A stretch of DNA of 64,000 nucleotides, taken from Rhodanobacter sp. L36. Lineage in GTDB: Bacteria; Pseudomonadota; Gammaproteobacteria; Xanthomonadales; Rhodanobacteraceae. Shown here piece after piece: positions 37,977 through 45,709 of the stretch. The notes beneath the pieces are model-generated. The model made no database searches. It saw nothing but the letters and a program-made list of their open reading frames with translations, and was not told the DNA's origin. The translations under genes were made by a program, and so were the position numbers. The stretch lies in assembly GCF_009765755.1 (NCBI RefSeq), contig NZ_LMUV01000002.1, positions 1,066,495 through 1,130,494 on the forward strand, written 5' to 3'. Every line of letters starts with the position of its first letter. Within the stretch, counting starts at the first letter, position 1.

Positions 37977-38706
37977 CGTCGGTGGTCCCTGTATAAGTTT
38001 TGCTGCCGAACTGCTGTGCAATCGGCGGTTTTCCGCGCGACGAACTCGGAGCGGTGCGGGGCGGATATATGCCTTGCCATCCGTGCTCGATAGCAAGCTC
38101 GATCAACGCCTTGGCGTCGTGGCCTTCGTCGTGAAACTTGGTCAACGTCCGAAGGCTCAGCGCCTTCGCCTTGTCGGTGAAGCGCCCCTTTCCTGTTTGC
38201 CGGTACTGACACCAGTCCTGCCATGCATCGATCGGCAACCACTCAGGAATATCGATTGGCTTCGAGCGCACCTGTTGATGGTTCAACTGGCGGTTACTTG
38301 GTGGTTGAGTGGTGGTTATGGGTGAACGTGGTGCGGGGGCCCCTGCACCCTGTGCGGGGGTGGGGTGAACGTGGTGCGGGGGCGAAGGTGCACCGTGTGC
38401 GGGGTGAACCTCATGCGGAGGTGGGGTGCACGTGGTGCGTGGCAGGGGTGCACCGTGTGCAGGGGTGACCGTGTAAACGGTCGAACGGCCGCCTCGAAAA
38501 TCGCGCTGCAGGTAGCCGGCAGACTCCAGCAGCGCGATGTGCTTCTGAACTGCCCGGCCGCTGAGACCAGTGCGTTCGGCAAGCATCGAGTTCGAGGGGA
38601 AGCACTCACCGCCGTCGTTGGCCATGTCAGCCAGCGCGACGTACACCAGCTTTGCAGCAGGTGTCAGCGGCACCTTCCATGCCGCGTTGAGGATCTGGAA
38701 ACTCAT
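37939..38706 (-). CDS. Replication initiator, lambda O-like
   Basis: A 255-residue protein. The N-terminal winged helix (MSFQILNAAWKVPLTPAAKLVYVALADMAND in pieces, SNSMLAERTGLSGRAVQKHIALLESAGYL) binds DNA; a Pro/His/Thr-rich linker (about 80-130) is encoded by repeated DNA; the C-terminal part (WLPIDAWQDWCQYRQTGKGRFTDKAKA) resembles the helicase-loader-interacting end of phage O proteins. The initiator followed by a DnaC-like loader is the classic phage replication pair. The repeats in the gene may be its own origin. Confidence 0.85.
   Translation of the reverse strand: MSFQILNAAWKVPLTPAAKLVYVALADMANDGGECFPSNSMLAERTGLSGRAVQKHIALLESAGYLQRDFRGGRSTVYTVTPAHGAPLPRTTCTPPPHEVHPAHGAPSPPHHVHPTPAQGAGAPAPRSPITTTQPPSNRQLNHQQVRSKPIDIPEWLPIDAWQDWCQYRQTGKGRFTDKAKALSLRTLTKFHDEGHDAKALIELAIEHGWQGIYPPRTAPSSSRGKPPIAQQFGSKTYTGTTDDELPDFLRTAGA
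38321..38476. repeat. Iteron-like repeats inside the replication initiator gene
   Basis: Eight imperfect copies of a GGTGAACGTGGTGCGGGG or GGTGCACCGTGTGCGGGG unit begin near 38321, 38342, 38364, 38387, 38403, 38425, 38447 and 38464. Most spacings are 21-23 bp, about two helical turns. They fall in the low-complexity linker of the initiator, the place where phage lambda has its origin iterons. Candidate origin of replication. Confidence 0.6.
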
Positions 38707-38715
38707 TTGCGCCGA

Positions 38716-38910
38716 TCAGGCCGCTGCTTGCTGGCGCATGCGTTCCGGCAACGTGCGCAGAGACTCAGCCACGACGTAGCGGCGGCGCCCGAGAGTGAAG
38801 GTCTCAAGCAAGCCTTTGTCGACCAGGCGATAGGCTGCCGTGCGGGAAATGCCGTGCTCTTCGCACTTTTCCACAAACGGAAAGAAGGTGGGCTTGTCTT
38901 CGGTCTTCAA
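38716..38910 (-). CDS. AlpA/MerR-type small DNA-binding protein
   Basis: A 64-residue protein with ISRTAAYRLVDKGLLETFTLGRRRYVVAESL, the helix-turn-helix and wing of excisionase/AlpA-like proteins. A TTG at 38910 with GGAGA 8 nt upstream gives this start; a longer frame to 39048 would overlap the preceding gene by 61 nt and adds a sequence without clear character. It may regulate excision or the replication operon that follows. Confidence 0.65.
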   Translation of the reverse strand: MKTEDKPTFFPFVEKCEEHGISRTAAYRLVDKGLLETFTLGRRRYVVAESLRTLPERMRQQAAA

Positions 38911-38987
38911 GGATCTGTCTCCAGATGCCGTGGTGTACCCACGGCTTCCGGCTGATCCTGAAAGCTCAGGCCTATCGATAGAATCGG

Positions 38988-39464
38988 TTACTTTCGTTGT
39001 GAGCCGTTTCTGTTTTCCAAAGCTCGTTTGACAGTCGACACGCTGCAACCGGCTGCGCGAGCAATTTGCTTGTGCTTACTTCCGGTCGTGATCTTCTCGG
39101 CTAGTTCGAGAATCTTCTTGCTCAATTCCTGTGCGCGGCGTTGGTTTGGCCGGTACAGCCATCGAGCAGACAATGCCCTTTCGACCTTGCTCGCCTCGGC
39201 CTCAAAATCTCGTCGACGCTGCAGCATCTTCCAGTAGTAGGGCGGGACCGGCAGATCGGCCCCAGCCCGGCCATGCTCGCGATATACGACCGTTCCATTG
39301 CGGATCGTGGCGATGTATTCGTGGCGCTCAATATGCGCGTGTTGCCTTCGCTCTAAGAAATTCTTCGTTTCCTCTTCATTGAGCAAACGGGGATGCCTGA
39401 GTGCTTCCGCAATAGCAGCCAGTGCCTCTGGAAATTCAGGGATTGAGATGGGTCGTTTCGACAT
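38988..39464 (-). CDS. Phage hypothetical protein with C-terminal HTH
   Basis: A 158-residue protein. The C-terminus HKQIARAAGCSVSTVKRALENRNG is a helix-turn-helix of the resolvase/LacI-like type; the middle is charged and helical (LQRRRDFEAEASKVERAL). This suggests a DNA-binding regulator in the early region. Not further classified. Confidence 0.65.
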   Translation of the reverse strand: MSKRPISIPEFPEALAAIAEALRHPRLLNEEETKNFLERRQHAHIERHEYIATIRNGTVVYREHGRAGADLPVPPYYWKMLQRRRDFEAEASKVERALSARWLYRPNQRRAQELSKKILELAEKITTGSKHKQIARAAGCSVSTVKRALENRNGSQRK

Positions 39465-39527
39465 CGGGCACCTATGCGCCCTTCAAATGCACCGCGCCAG
39501 TGGGCGAACTGGCGCGGCGTTGAACTA

Positions 39528-39740
39528 TCAATCAGTGCGCGGCAGGTTCAAATTCTCTTTGCCGCTGACGAGCGCGCCGGCCTCGACGAGCAAGCCTTCA
39601 ATGGCCCATGCTGAGTTTTCGATGGCGAACGGGGTCACGTGCTCCAGCTTCGCCACGCGCATCATCGCGGCGATGCCTTGTGCTTTGTTCAATCGGTCAG
39701 TGATTGCATCGGCAAGATCCACGCTCATTGCTGCGCTCAT
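39528..39740 (-). CDS. Small phage protein
   Basis: A 70-residue helical protein, MSAAMSVDLADAITDRLNKAQGI and later LLVEAGALVSG. The start overlaps the upstream stop as ATGA. The pattern of a short helix-rich protein that pairs with the preceding gene is common in early phage operons; no function is known to me. Confidence 0.7.
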   Translation of the reverse strand: MSAAMSVDLADAITDRLNKAQGIAAMMRVAKLEHVTPFAIENSAWAIEGLLVEAGALVSGKENLNLPRTD

Positions 39741-40072
39741 GACTGCACCTCGCCGATTTCGGTCCGGATCGCAGTCGATAGCTGCGACAAAAGGATGATC
39801 GCGTTCGCGATGTCACCGATGGGCCGCGTTGCAAACTCAGCGTCGGATCCGGTGTCGTTTTCGACATGAAAGATCACGGACTTTGCAGCACGCGCTAACC
39901 CTTGAATCATTTCATTGATGCGATCGCACTGCTCTACCTCAGGCGGGAAATGTTTGCATTTCCTGTCGACGGTGATCGTCAGCACTTTGTCGTCAGCGAT
40001 CCACAAGTCGTGTTTGCTTCTTTGCGCTGCCGATGGCTGTCTTTTCCGAGTTGATACACTTTCAGTTGCCAT
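39737..40072 (-). CDS. Phage hypothetical protein
   Basis: A 111-residue protein from an ATG at 40072 with AAGGAGG upstream. It begins MATESVSTRKRQPSAAQ, has strands DDKVLTITVD and VIFHVENDTGSDAEF, and ends in a helix (ANAIILLSQLSTAIR). It is translationally coupled to the next gene. No family recognised. Confidence 0.7.
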   Translation of the reverse strand: MATESVSTRKRQPSAAQRSKHDLWIADDKVLTITVDRKCKHFPPEVEQCDRINEMIQGLARAAKSVIFHVENDTGSDAEFATRPIGDIANAIILLSQLSTAIRTEIGEVQS

Positions 40073-40142
40073 GATCTCGACCTCCTTGGGTCGTGGTTGT
40101 GGAAGGCTGGCCAGGTGTGTCAGCACCTGGTCGGCCGCTTTG

Positions 40143-41396
40143 TCAGGCTTTCGCCCGATGCTTGCGCCCCTGCAGGGCTGTCACGTTGTCGGCCGCGCGC
40201 GGAGCCGCGCAGTACGCCGCCCAATCCTTCATCAGTACAGCGCGCCGCTGCAACAAGTCGCCGCGCTGGTATGCGGCCTCAGCCGCGTCTTTCAGTCGAT
40301 GCGCCATGGCTGCTTCGATGACTTCGCGCGAGTGGCTGGTTGTCTCGGCCGCCCAATCCCGGAACGTGGAGCGAAACCCGTGCGCAGTGAGGCCCGGGCG
40401 CAATTCTTTCAGCAGCTTCATCGCCGCGGCAGTAGTGATCGAGCGATCGCGGACACCGGGGAACACGTTGTCATTGATTCGCGGAAGCCCGCGCAACAAC
40501 TTCACCGCAGCAGGCGCGAGCGGAATCCTGTGCTCCTTGCCGGCTTTCATGCGCGAGCCTGGAATCGTCCACACCGCGCCGTCCAGATCGAACTCCGCCC
40601 ATCTCGCGCCGGCGGCCTCGCCCGGACGCGTAGCGGTCAACATCTGCAGCTCGAGCACGCGCGCGCCGACGGTGTCGCGCTGACGTAGCTCCGCCATGAA
40701 AGCCGCGGCGTCGACGTAAGGTAGCGCCGCGCGATGCTTGACGGCCTGCACCTTGTTGCGCGCCGGCAGCAGCTGGTCGAGGTGGTTGCGCCATGCTGCG
40801 GGGTTGTCACCGATGCGCAGGCCGCGAACCGTCGCCCAAGCCAGCACGCTCTCGATGCGGCCACGCACCCGGCTCATGGTCTCGGGCTTGCTATTCCAGA
40901 GGGGCGCTTTCGAGTCTTTCCCCTCGAGACATTTCATAACCAGCGCCGTGTCGATCGCGTCCACCGGCAGCTGCCAGACGGGCACGCAATACGTGCGTAG
41001 CGTGCTGTCCCATTGCGCTGCGTGCTTCGGATTCTTCCAGCCGCTGCGGTGAGTCTCGATGTAGAGCTCGGCGCATCGCCCGAACGCCATGCGCTTTTCA
41101 TGCTTCGCGCGCGCCTCGGCTTTTTCCGCGTGCTTGACCGTCATCGGGTCCTGTCCGTCGCGCAGCATGCGGCGAAGGCCAGCAGCGCGCTCTCGCGCTT
41201 CTGAGAGGCTCACATCCCACGCTGGGCCCAAGCCCATATCACGAAGCTTCGTGGTGATCCTGTCGCGATAGCGGAAGATCCACGAGCGCCGGCCGTCGGG
41301 TTTCACCAACAAATAGAGCAGCCCGCCGTCGGCATGCATGCCGGGTTTCTTCGTCTTGACCGAAGTTGCCGTGAGGCGATTTACGTGCGTGGCCAT
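40143..41396 (-). CDS. int: P4-type tyrosine integrase
   Basis: A 417-residue site-specific recombinase. The N-terminal DUF4102-like arm-binding domain contains DGGLYLLVKPDGRRSWIFRYR-type sequence; the central SAM-like domain follows; the catalytic domain has Arg in TATRPGEAAGARW, His-x-x-Arg in HGFRSTFRDW, His in MAHRLKD and Tyr in AAYQRGD. Integrases of this type insert at tRNA 3' ends. It is 170 bp from the right 14-bp tRNA repeat and points into the element. The ATG at 41396 fits the family N-terminus MATHVNRLT. Confidence 0.95.
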   Translation of the reverse strand: MATHVNRLTATSVKTKKPGMHADGGLLYLLVKPDGRRSWIFRYRDRITTKLRDMGLGPAWDVSLSEARERAAGLRRMLRDGQDPMTVKHAEKAEARAKHEKRMAFGRCAELYIETHRSGWKNPKHAAQWDSTLRTYCVPVWQLPVDAIDTALVMKCLEGKDSKAPLWNSKPETMSRVRGRIESVLAWATVRGLRIGDNPAAWRNHLDQLLPARNKVQAVKHRAALPYVDAAAFMAELRQRDTVGARVLELQMLTATRPGEAAGARWAEFDLDGAVWTIPGSRMKAGKEHRIPLAPAAVKLLRGLPRINDNVFPGVRDRSITTAAAMKLLKELRPGLTAHGFRSTFRDWAAETTSHSREVIEAAMAHRLKDAAEAAYQRGDLLQRRAVLMKDWAAYCAAPRAADNVTALQGRKHRAKA

Positions 41397-41565
41397 GCGT
41401 TTGATTCCGTGTTGACCCAACCTGTGCCCCATACATGCTGAGCGTGCTGTACAGGTATGTCAAGGGACAACAGGGAGCTTCGAGACACCTTAGTTTGCAG
41501 GGCTCTTGGCTAGATTGGTTCATTTGGGTACGTATGGGATCAAACCGGGTAGTTAGGCGGACAGT

Positions 41566-41579
41566 CTCCCTCTCCGCCA
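41566..41579 (+). repeat. Right attachment-site core (14-bp direct repeat)
   Basis: CTCCCTCTCCGCCA identical to 27176-27189. Only these 14 bp match; no T-arm or other tRNA part precedes it here. It marks the right border of the element; chromosome follows. Confidence 0.7.
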
Positions 41580-41600
41580 GTATTATCAAGGCTTTACACG

Positions 41601-41629
41601 ATCCCGGCCCAGCGCCGGGATTGTTGTTT
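41601..41629 (+). terminator. Intrinsic terminator downstream of the right att site
   Basis: ATCCCGGC, loop CCAGC, GCCGGGAT then TGTTGTTT. It was probably the terminator of the tRNA gene before integration, since it follows the CCA end by about 20 bp. Confidence 0.65.
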
Positions 41630-41638
41630 CTGGAGCAC

Positions 41639-41671
41639 GGGGTCACCCCAGGGTCACCCCAGGGTCACCCC
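41639..41671. repeat. Three tandem copies of an 11-bp repeat
   Basis: GGGTCACCCCA occurs three times in a row; each copy has the near-palindrome GGGTCACCC. Located just after the terminator and before the accessory genes. Function unknown. Confidence 0.7.
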
Positions 41672-41748
41672 GCCGTCCGTAGGTACCGACGCTGCGCAGA
41701 TGAGCCTGCTACGCTCCTTCGCGATCAATCACACGGACGAAGATCATT

Positions 41749-42555
41749 ATGACTGCGCCGTTCTTTAAGAGACTGGGCGATTACTACCTAGACGTAGCAC
41801 GCGTGCTCCGGGGCGAAGCAAATACCGCTTCGATCTTTCCCAACCCATCAGACATCGGTGCGACGCGTGAGGACGTTTACTCGGACTTTCTTAAGCAGCA
41901 CGCCCCATCGAAGTGCAACGTTTCTTTCGGCGGCTTTGTCTTCGGCGACGATGGCTCAGAGTCTGGCCAACTCGACGTGCTAATCACTACAGATACGGCG
42001 CCACGTTTCAAAGTGTCTAACCAAGATGGGCGCAAGACGTTCGCGCCGGTGGAGGGTACGCTCGGCGTGGCGTCGATTAAGTCGACATTGAACAAAGCGA
42101 CGCTTGAAGATGCATTAATGGAGTTCGCGCGAATTCCTCCGACAGCGCCGCTTGGGCAACGCATCCAGCCTCAACTTCCAGCCGTGGATTATGGAAACTG
42201 GCCTTACAAGATCCTATATGCATCGGACGGAATCAATGGGGGAACGCTGGTCGAACATCTGCACCACTTCTACCTTGCGAATCCCTCAATCCCAGTGAGC
42301 CGCAGGCCGGACATAATCCACGTGGTGGGGAAATACGTAATTTTCAAAACTCGAAGTGGTGACACGATTCGAAACAAAGACAATCAGATGACCCCTGTGC
42401 CCGTGGGTCAGTACATTGCCCTTGAGTCGCACGCAGACGTCCAAGCGATCGCAACTATCCTGAATGAGTTGCAGATTCGAGCCACAATTTCGACGCATAT
42501 CCTTTTTTCGTACCAAACTATTGTCGATGGCGTCTATCGAACGCTTGAGGTCTGA
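41749..42555 (+). CDS. DUF6602-like protein
   Basis: A 268-residue protein starting MTAPFFKRLGDYYLDVARVL. NPSDIGATREDVYSDFLKQHAPSKCNVSFGGFVFG (in pieces), SGQLDVLITTD and VEGTLGVASIKSTLNKATLEDAL give a PD-(D/E)xK-like layout (Glu...Asp-Val-Leu-Ile...Lys), as in the DUF6602 family of uncharacterised proteins often found in accessory or defence regions. A nuclease role is inferred only. GC is lower than in flanking chromosome. Confidence 0.65.
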   Translation: MTAPFFKRLGDYYLDVARVLRGEANTASIFPNPSDIGATREDVYSDFLKQHAPSKCNVSFGGFVFGDDGSESGQLDVLITTDTAPRFKVSNQDGRKTFAPVEGTLGVASIKSTLNKATLEDALMEFARIPPTAPLGQRIQPQLPAVDYGNWPYKILYASDGINGGTLVEHLHHFYLANPSIPVSRRPDIIHVVGKYVIFKTRSGDTIRNKDNQMTPVPVGQYIALESHADVQAIATILNELQIRATISTHILFSYQTIVDGVYRTLEV

Positions 42556-42587
42556 GCGCCAAATTGCTCACCAGTTCGGAACGAAAT

Positions 42588-43031
42588 ATGGTCTTTCTCG
42601 TTGCTGCTATAGCCTTGATCATCGTTGCGGTGGTCTTCCAATCGATTCGAAAGAAACCAGCGACGCCGATCGGCAAGATAGGGGGAACGGGCGCGTTCCA
42701 GTTCGACATCGTAGGTGAGTCGCACTATCAGGACGCCCTTGAAATTCTGTGCGGTGGAAGAACTGAAGAAAGTGCAGCGAAACGAGCGGAGGCCCACCTC
42801 ATTCTTGAGGACAATAACCCTCACGACAAGTTAGCTGTCCGTGTCGATATCAGCGGAAAGACTGTGGGCTATCTCGCGAGCGAGAACGCTCGCCAGTATC
42901 GGGAGAAAATAGCTCAAGCAGGTCAGCCTCGCTTAATAGGCGTATGCGACGCGCTCATCGTCGGAGGTTGGCGCCGTTCCAAAACAGACGTCGGAAGCTT
43001 CGGCGTCAGGCTCGATCTGCCAATCGCGTAG
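42588..43031 (+). CDS. Membrane-anchored HIRAN-like protein
   Basis: A 147-residue protein with an N-terminal membrane helix (MVFLVAAIALIIVAVVFQSI) and a domain with GESHYQDALEILCGG, AHLILEDNNPHDKLAVRVDISGKTVGYLASENA and VGGWRRSKTDVGSFGVRLDL. The spacing of Asn-Pro-His-Asp-x-x-Ala-Val-x-Val and Val-Gly-Tyr-Leu is that of HIRAN domains, which bind DNA 3' ends in helicases. Here it stands alone, tethered to the membrane. The ATG at 42588 is preferred to the upstream TTG. Confidence 0.7.
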   Translation: MVFLVAAIALIIVAVVFQSIRKKPATPIGKIGGTGAFQFDIVGESHYQDALEILCGGRTEESAAKRAEAHLILEDNNPHDKLAVRVDISGKTVGYLASENARQYREKIAQAGQPRLIGVCDALIVGGWRRSKTDVGSFGVRLDLPIA

Positions 43032-43055
43032 AGTCGCGGCACTTAGGGGAACGTT

Positions 43056-43712
43056 GTGCTAATAGCGCCAGAAATTTTCATCACAACACAAGCCGCGGCG
43101 ACTGATCATTCAGCCCTATTGCTTGCGTTGGTCACCCCAGCCGTAACCCTGGGGCTTTTCTATTTAGCCCAGCGTGAGGCCCGGCGGAAAGACAGCAAGG
43201 ATCTCGAAAGCCATCGCGAGAAAGAACGCGAAACCTTGCGTTTGAATCTTAAGCGAGATGTGTTCTTGGAGGTCGCGCCCGCGATCCAAAATAACTACAG
43301 CGCTCTCATCCAGTCCGTCGATTTAAAAATTTCTACGCCCGATCTACAACGGAAGTTTCAGGACACACTCGCAAAGTCTGGCGACGGGATCGCTAAGCTT
43401 CAGGCATTTGCTTCGGATGACACCATCGAGGCAGCTAGACAAGTGCAGACCACTCTAGGCGCCATCTATATCCGGCTGCTGGCGGATCGAATTGCGTTAG
43501 GCGAGCGCAAAGACTTAGACGCGGTTAAAGAGATGGCGAGAGCTTGGCGACGTGAAGCGGATGCTTATCCGCCGGTGATTTCAACACTCATTTATCACGC
43601 CCGCTTAGAACTGCATTTACCTTTCGACAAGGAGCAATTTGAACATGGCTTTGTCGATTCAAATACACGGATGTTTGCCGAGTTGGAAAGATTCATCGGG
43701 CCACTGGGGTAG
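43056..43712 (+). CDS. Membrane/coiled-coil hypothetical protein
   Basis: A 218-residue protein read from a GTG. One N-terminal membrane helix (LLLALVTPAVTLGLFYLA), then a charged coiled coil (REARRKDSKDLESHREKERETLRLNLKRD in pieces) and a helical C-terminal domain. No enzymatic motif is visible. It is 24 bp after the HIRAN-like gene and probably in the same operon. Confidence 0.65.
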   Translation: MLIAPEIFITTQAAATDHSALLLALVTPAVTLGLFYLAQREARRKDSKDLESHREKERETLRLNLKRDVFLEVAPAIQNNYSALIQSVDLKISTPDLQRKFQDTLAKSGDGIAKLQAFASDDTIEAARQVQTTLGAIYIRLLADRIALGERKDLDAVKEMARAWRREADAYPPVISTLIYHARLELHLPFDKEQFEHGFVDSNTRMFAELERFIGPLG

Positions 43713-43877
43713 ATGTTAGTCGTCGAAGTCGTTGCGGTTATCTGACTCAGCAACGCGGCCTGTAACTGACCCGACACACCATCCGCAGCCGCGCCATACC
43801 GCGCAGTAAAAGCGTCGCTGTCATGGACCTGCCACGAACCGGCGGCAAGGTGATTCCAGATTCGAACGGAATTTCCC

Positions 43878-44192
43878 GTGCCCTCCGAGCCTTCTTCCGG
43901 ACTCAGCCACACTAGCCCGCTCCGGCACTGGGACGGCGCGCTGCCGATCGTCATGTCCATCGTGGTGTTGCTGATGGTCGCCGTCGAGGTGTGGAAGCAC
44001 GGCTTGCACGCGCCGCATCATGATGAAGGCACCGCCGATCACATCGCCATGCTGCTGATGTTCGGGCAGGTGCCGATCATGTTCTGGTTTTCCGCGCCGG
44101 GACGGCGGCGCATTCGCGAGATTCTGCCGACGCTCGCGCTGCAGTTGTCGCTGTGGGTCACCACCTTTGCACTTGCGGTCGCGCTGACCTGA
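43878..44192 (+). CDS. Small inner-membrane protein
   Basis: A 104-residue protein with three hydrophobic segments (IVMSIVVLLMVAVEVW, AMLLMFGQVPIMFWF, LALQLSLWVTTFALAVAL). GC returns to the chromosomal level here. A similar small protein of unknown role is common in Xanthomonadales. The GTG at 43878 is the longest start; nearby in-frame alternatives exist. Confidence 0.7.
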   Translation: MPSEPSSGLSHTSPLRHWDGALPIVMSIVVLLMVAVEVWKHGLHAPHHDEGTADHIAMLLMFGQVPIMFWFSAPGRRRIREILPTLALQLSLWVTTFALAVALT

Positions 44193-44306
44193 GGCGGCAA
44201 CTTCAGGACGAGCAGGATCAGATCGTCGGGCTTCGGCCGTCGAAGCATCTGCCCGGGTGAGCACGGCCCTATTGGATGAGTTTGTCACTCGCCTTGGGCC
44301 GCCGGT

Positions 44307-44624
44307 CGTCACCGATGAGGCTCGGAGTCTCATCGATGACCCTCAAAGACTCATGCATGAGTCTTTTTGTCTCACGCGTGACCCGAAAAGGCTCAACCGT
44401 GAGGTGGCGCAGCCTCAACGTTGAGTCTTTGAGCCTCATCGTCGAGGCTCGGTAGCCTCATCGATGACTTTCAAAGACTCATGCATGAGTCTTTTTGCTT
44501 CATGCATGAGCCAAAAAGCCTCGACCGTGAGGTGATGCAGCCTCAACGTCGAGTCTTTTCGCCTCAACGCTGAGTCTTTTTGCTTCATGCGTGAGCCAAA
44601 AAGACTCAAGCCGCGAATTGTCGG
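44307..44624. repeat. Array of about fifteen 21-22 bp dyad units
   Basis: Each unit has a 12-bp inverted repeat such as CTCATGCATGAG (44350, 44478), CTCAACGTTGAG (44414), CTCAACGCTGAG (44563), followed by a spacer of the type TCTTTTTG or CCAAAAAG. Units are 21 or 22 bp. A higher-order period of 128 bp (six units: 21+21+22+21+22+21) is visible between 44349 and 44477. Outer CTC/GAG bases are constant while the centre varies and keeps symmetry. As 128 is not a multiple of 3, both strands change frame between blocks, which argues against a protein repeat. Confidence 0.85.
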
Positions 44625-44805
44625 CTCAACCTGCAACCGTCAGGAATGCTGCGTTCGAGCCAGGGGCTGGCCGCTAGGGAAAAGAGGGGCGGATGGCGAA
44701 GATGAAATACAGGATCGGGAGCACTGAATGCGCAGCGCCTTCGTCGCGTGACTCCTTCGCGCATTCGGCCTGTATACCGTCACGCCACTCCTGCATACAT
44801 ACAGA

Positions 44806-44842
44806 AAAGGAGCCAGAGACATTGAATATCTCTGACTCCTTT
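44806..44842. terminator. Long inverted repeat, terminator-like
   Basis: AAAGGAG-C-CAGAGA, a 10-nt loop, TCTCTG-A-CTCCTTT: a 13-bp stem with one mismatch. No gene is clearly attached; the 44193-44974 stretch otherwise holds only the dyad array and no credible coding region. Confidence 0.5.
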
Positions 44843-44974
44843 GGCTTTGCAAGAACCTCTGACGGTGTTGTCTTCGTCCCATCACCGCATGTCTAGCGCA
44901 GAGGTCGAAAAAGGCGACGCTTCAGTTGACCTTGAGCATGTGGGCAGATGAACCCGCCTTGCTTTCCCTGGTTG

Positions 44975-45523
44975 CTATTGAGTGGAGGACACCCCGGTTG
45001 CCATGGGCGCAACGCCGGCAGTGATCTTGAAGGTGCATCTTGAACTCGTTCCGCCAAAACCAGCGGACATGTTGCCAGTCACCGTCGAGCACGGGCCATT
45101 GATGCGGTCGCCATGCATTTTCCAGTAGCCACGCATGACAGGTCCGAGGGAGGCAAGGGTGAAATAAACGCTGGACTTGCCGTCGGCCTGCGGCTCCGCA
45201 TGCAAGGCTGCATCCATGAACACCTGCGCATTCACGCGTCTGCCATTGACGTGCGCGGGTGACTTGACCCAAGCCTGCACGCTCTTCCAGAGCAACTTGT
45301 TCACGTTGTCGGGCAAGCGTTGTGAGTGCTGGATATCACGAACCTGGCCTTTGCTGGTCACGATCACCAATAGGGGCAGATGGACCACAGTGCCAGAGGG
45401 AGCCCCGACGGTGTCGCTGGCAGCCGATTGAGAAAAGCTTCTCAACGAAGCGTCATGGGCGATGGCATTCGTTCCGAGCAACATCGATACAGCCAAGGCA
45501 AGCACGACCTTTGAACATGTCAT
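44975..45523 (-). CDS. Secreted protein with TonB-C-like domain
   Basis: A 182-residue exported protein from an ATG at 45523: signal peptide KVVLALAVSMLLGTNAIA, then a strand-helix-strand block (PLLVIVTSKGQVRDIQHSQRLPDNVNKLLWKSVQAW in pieces, SPAHVNGRRVNAQVFMDAAL) with the layout of the TonB C-terminal domain, but no membrane anchor or proline linker. The C-terminal part has two cysteines that may pair. Role unknown. Confidence 0.75.
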   Translation of the reverse strand: MTCSKVVLALAVSMLLGTNAIAHDASLRSFSQSAASDTVGAPSGTVVHLPLLVIVTSKGQVRDIQHSQRLPDNVNKLLWKSVQAWVKSPAHVNGRRVNAQVFMDAALHAEPQADGKSSVYFTLASLGPVMRGYWKMHGDRINGPCSTVTGNMSAGFGGTSSRCTFKITAGVAPMATGVSSTQ

Positions 45524-45709
45524 GATTTCGCTCCTGCACACACTGCGCGTAGTGGACGCCGCTTTTTCTACTCTGCGGAATGGACGTCGTCAATTGATAC
45601 TTTTTTAAGCCTCTCTCAGGTTATTGCTCCCATTCAAACGTGCTTTGGTTCACCTTCCGATGGCGTTTTTATAGAGAGGCAAAAAAATAGATCCAAAACG
45701 AGCCACTTC

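Noticed and set aside
44307..44624. CRISPR array
   Set aside because: Units are contiguous 21-22 bp with no unique spacers, and no cas genes are near.
44436..44636. 66-codon minus-strand frame with heptad pattern inside the dyad array
   Set aside because: Repeats of 22 bp break the frame outside this stretch; no ribosome-binding site; the pattern is explained by the DNA repeat.
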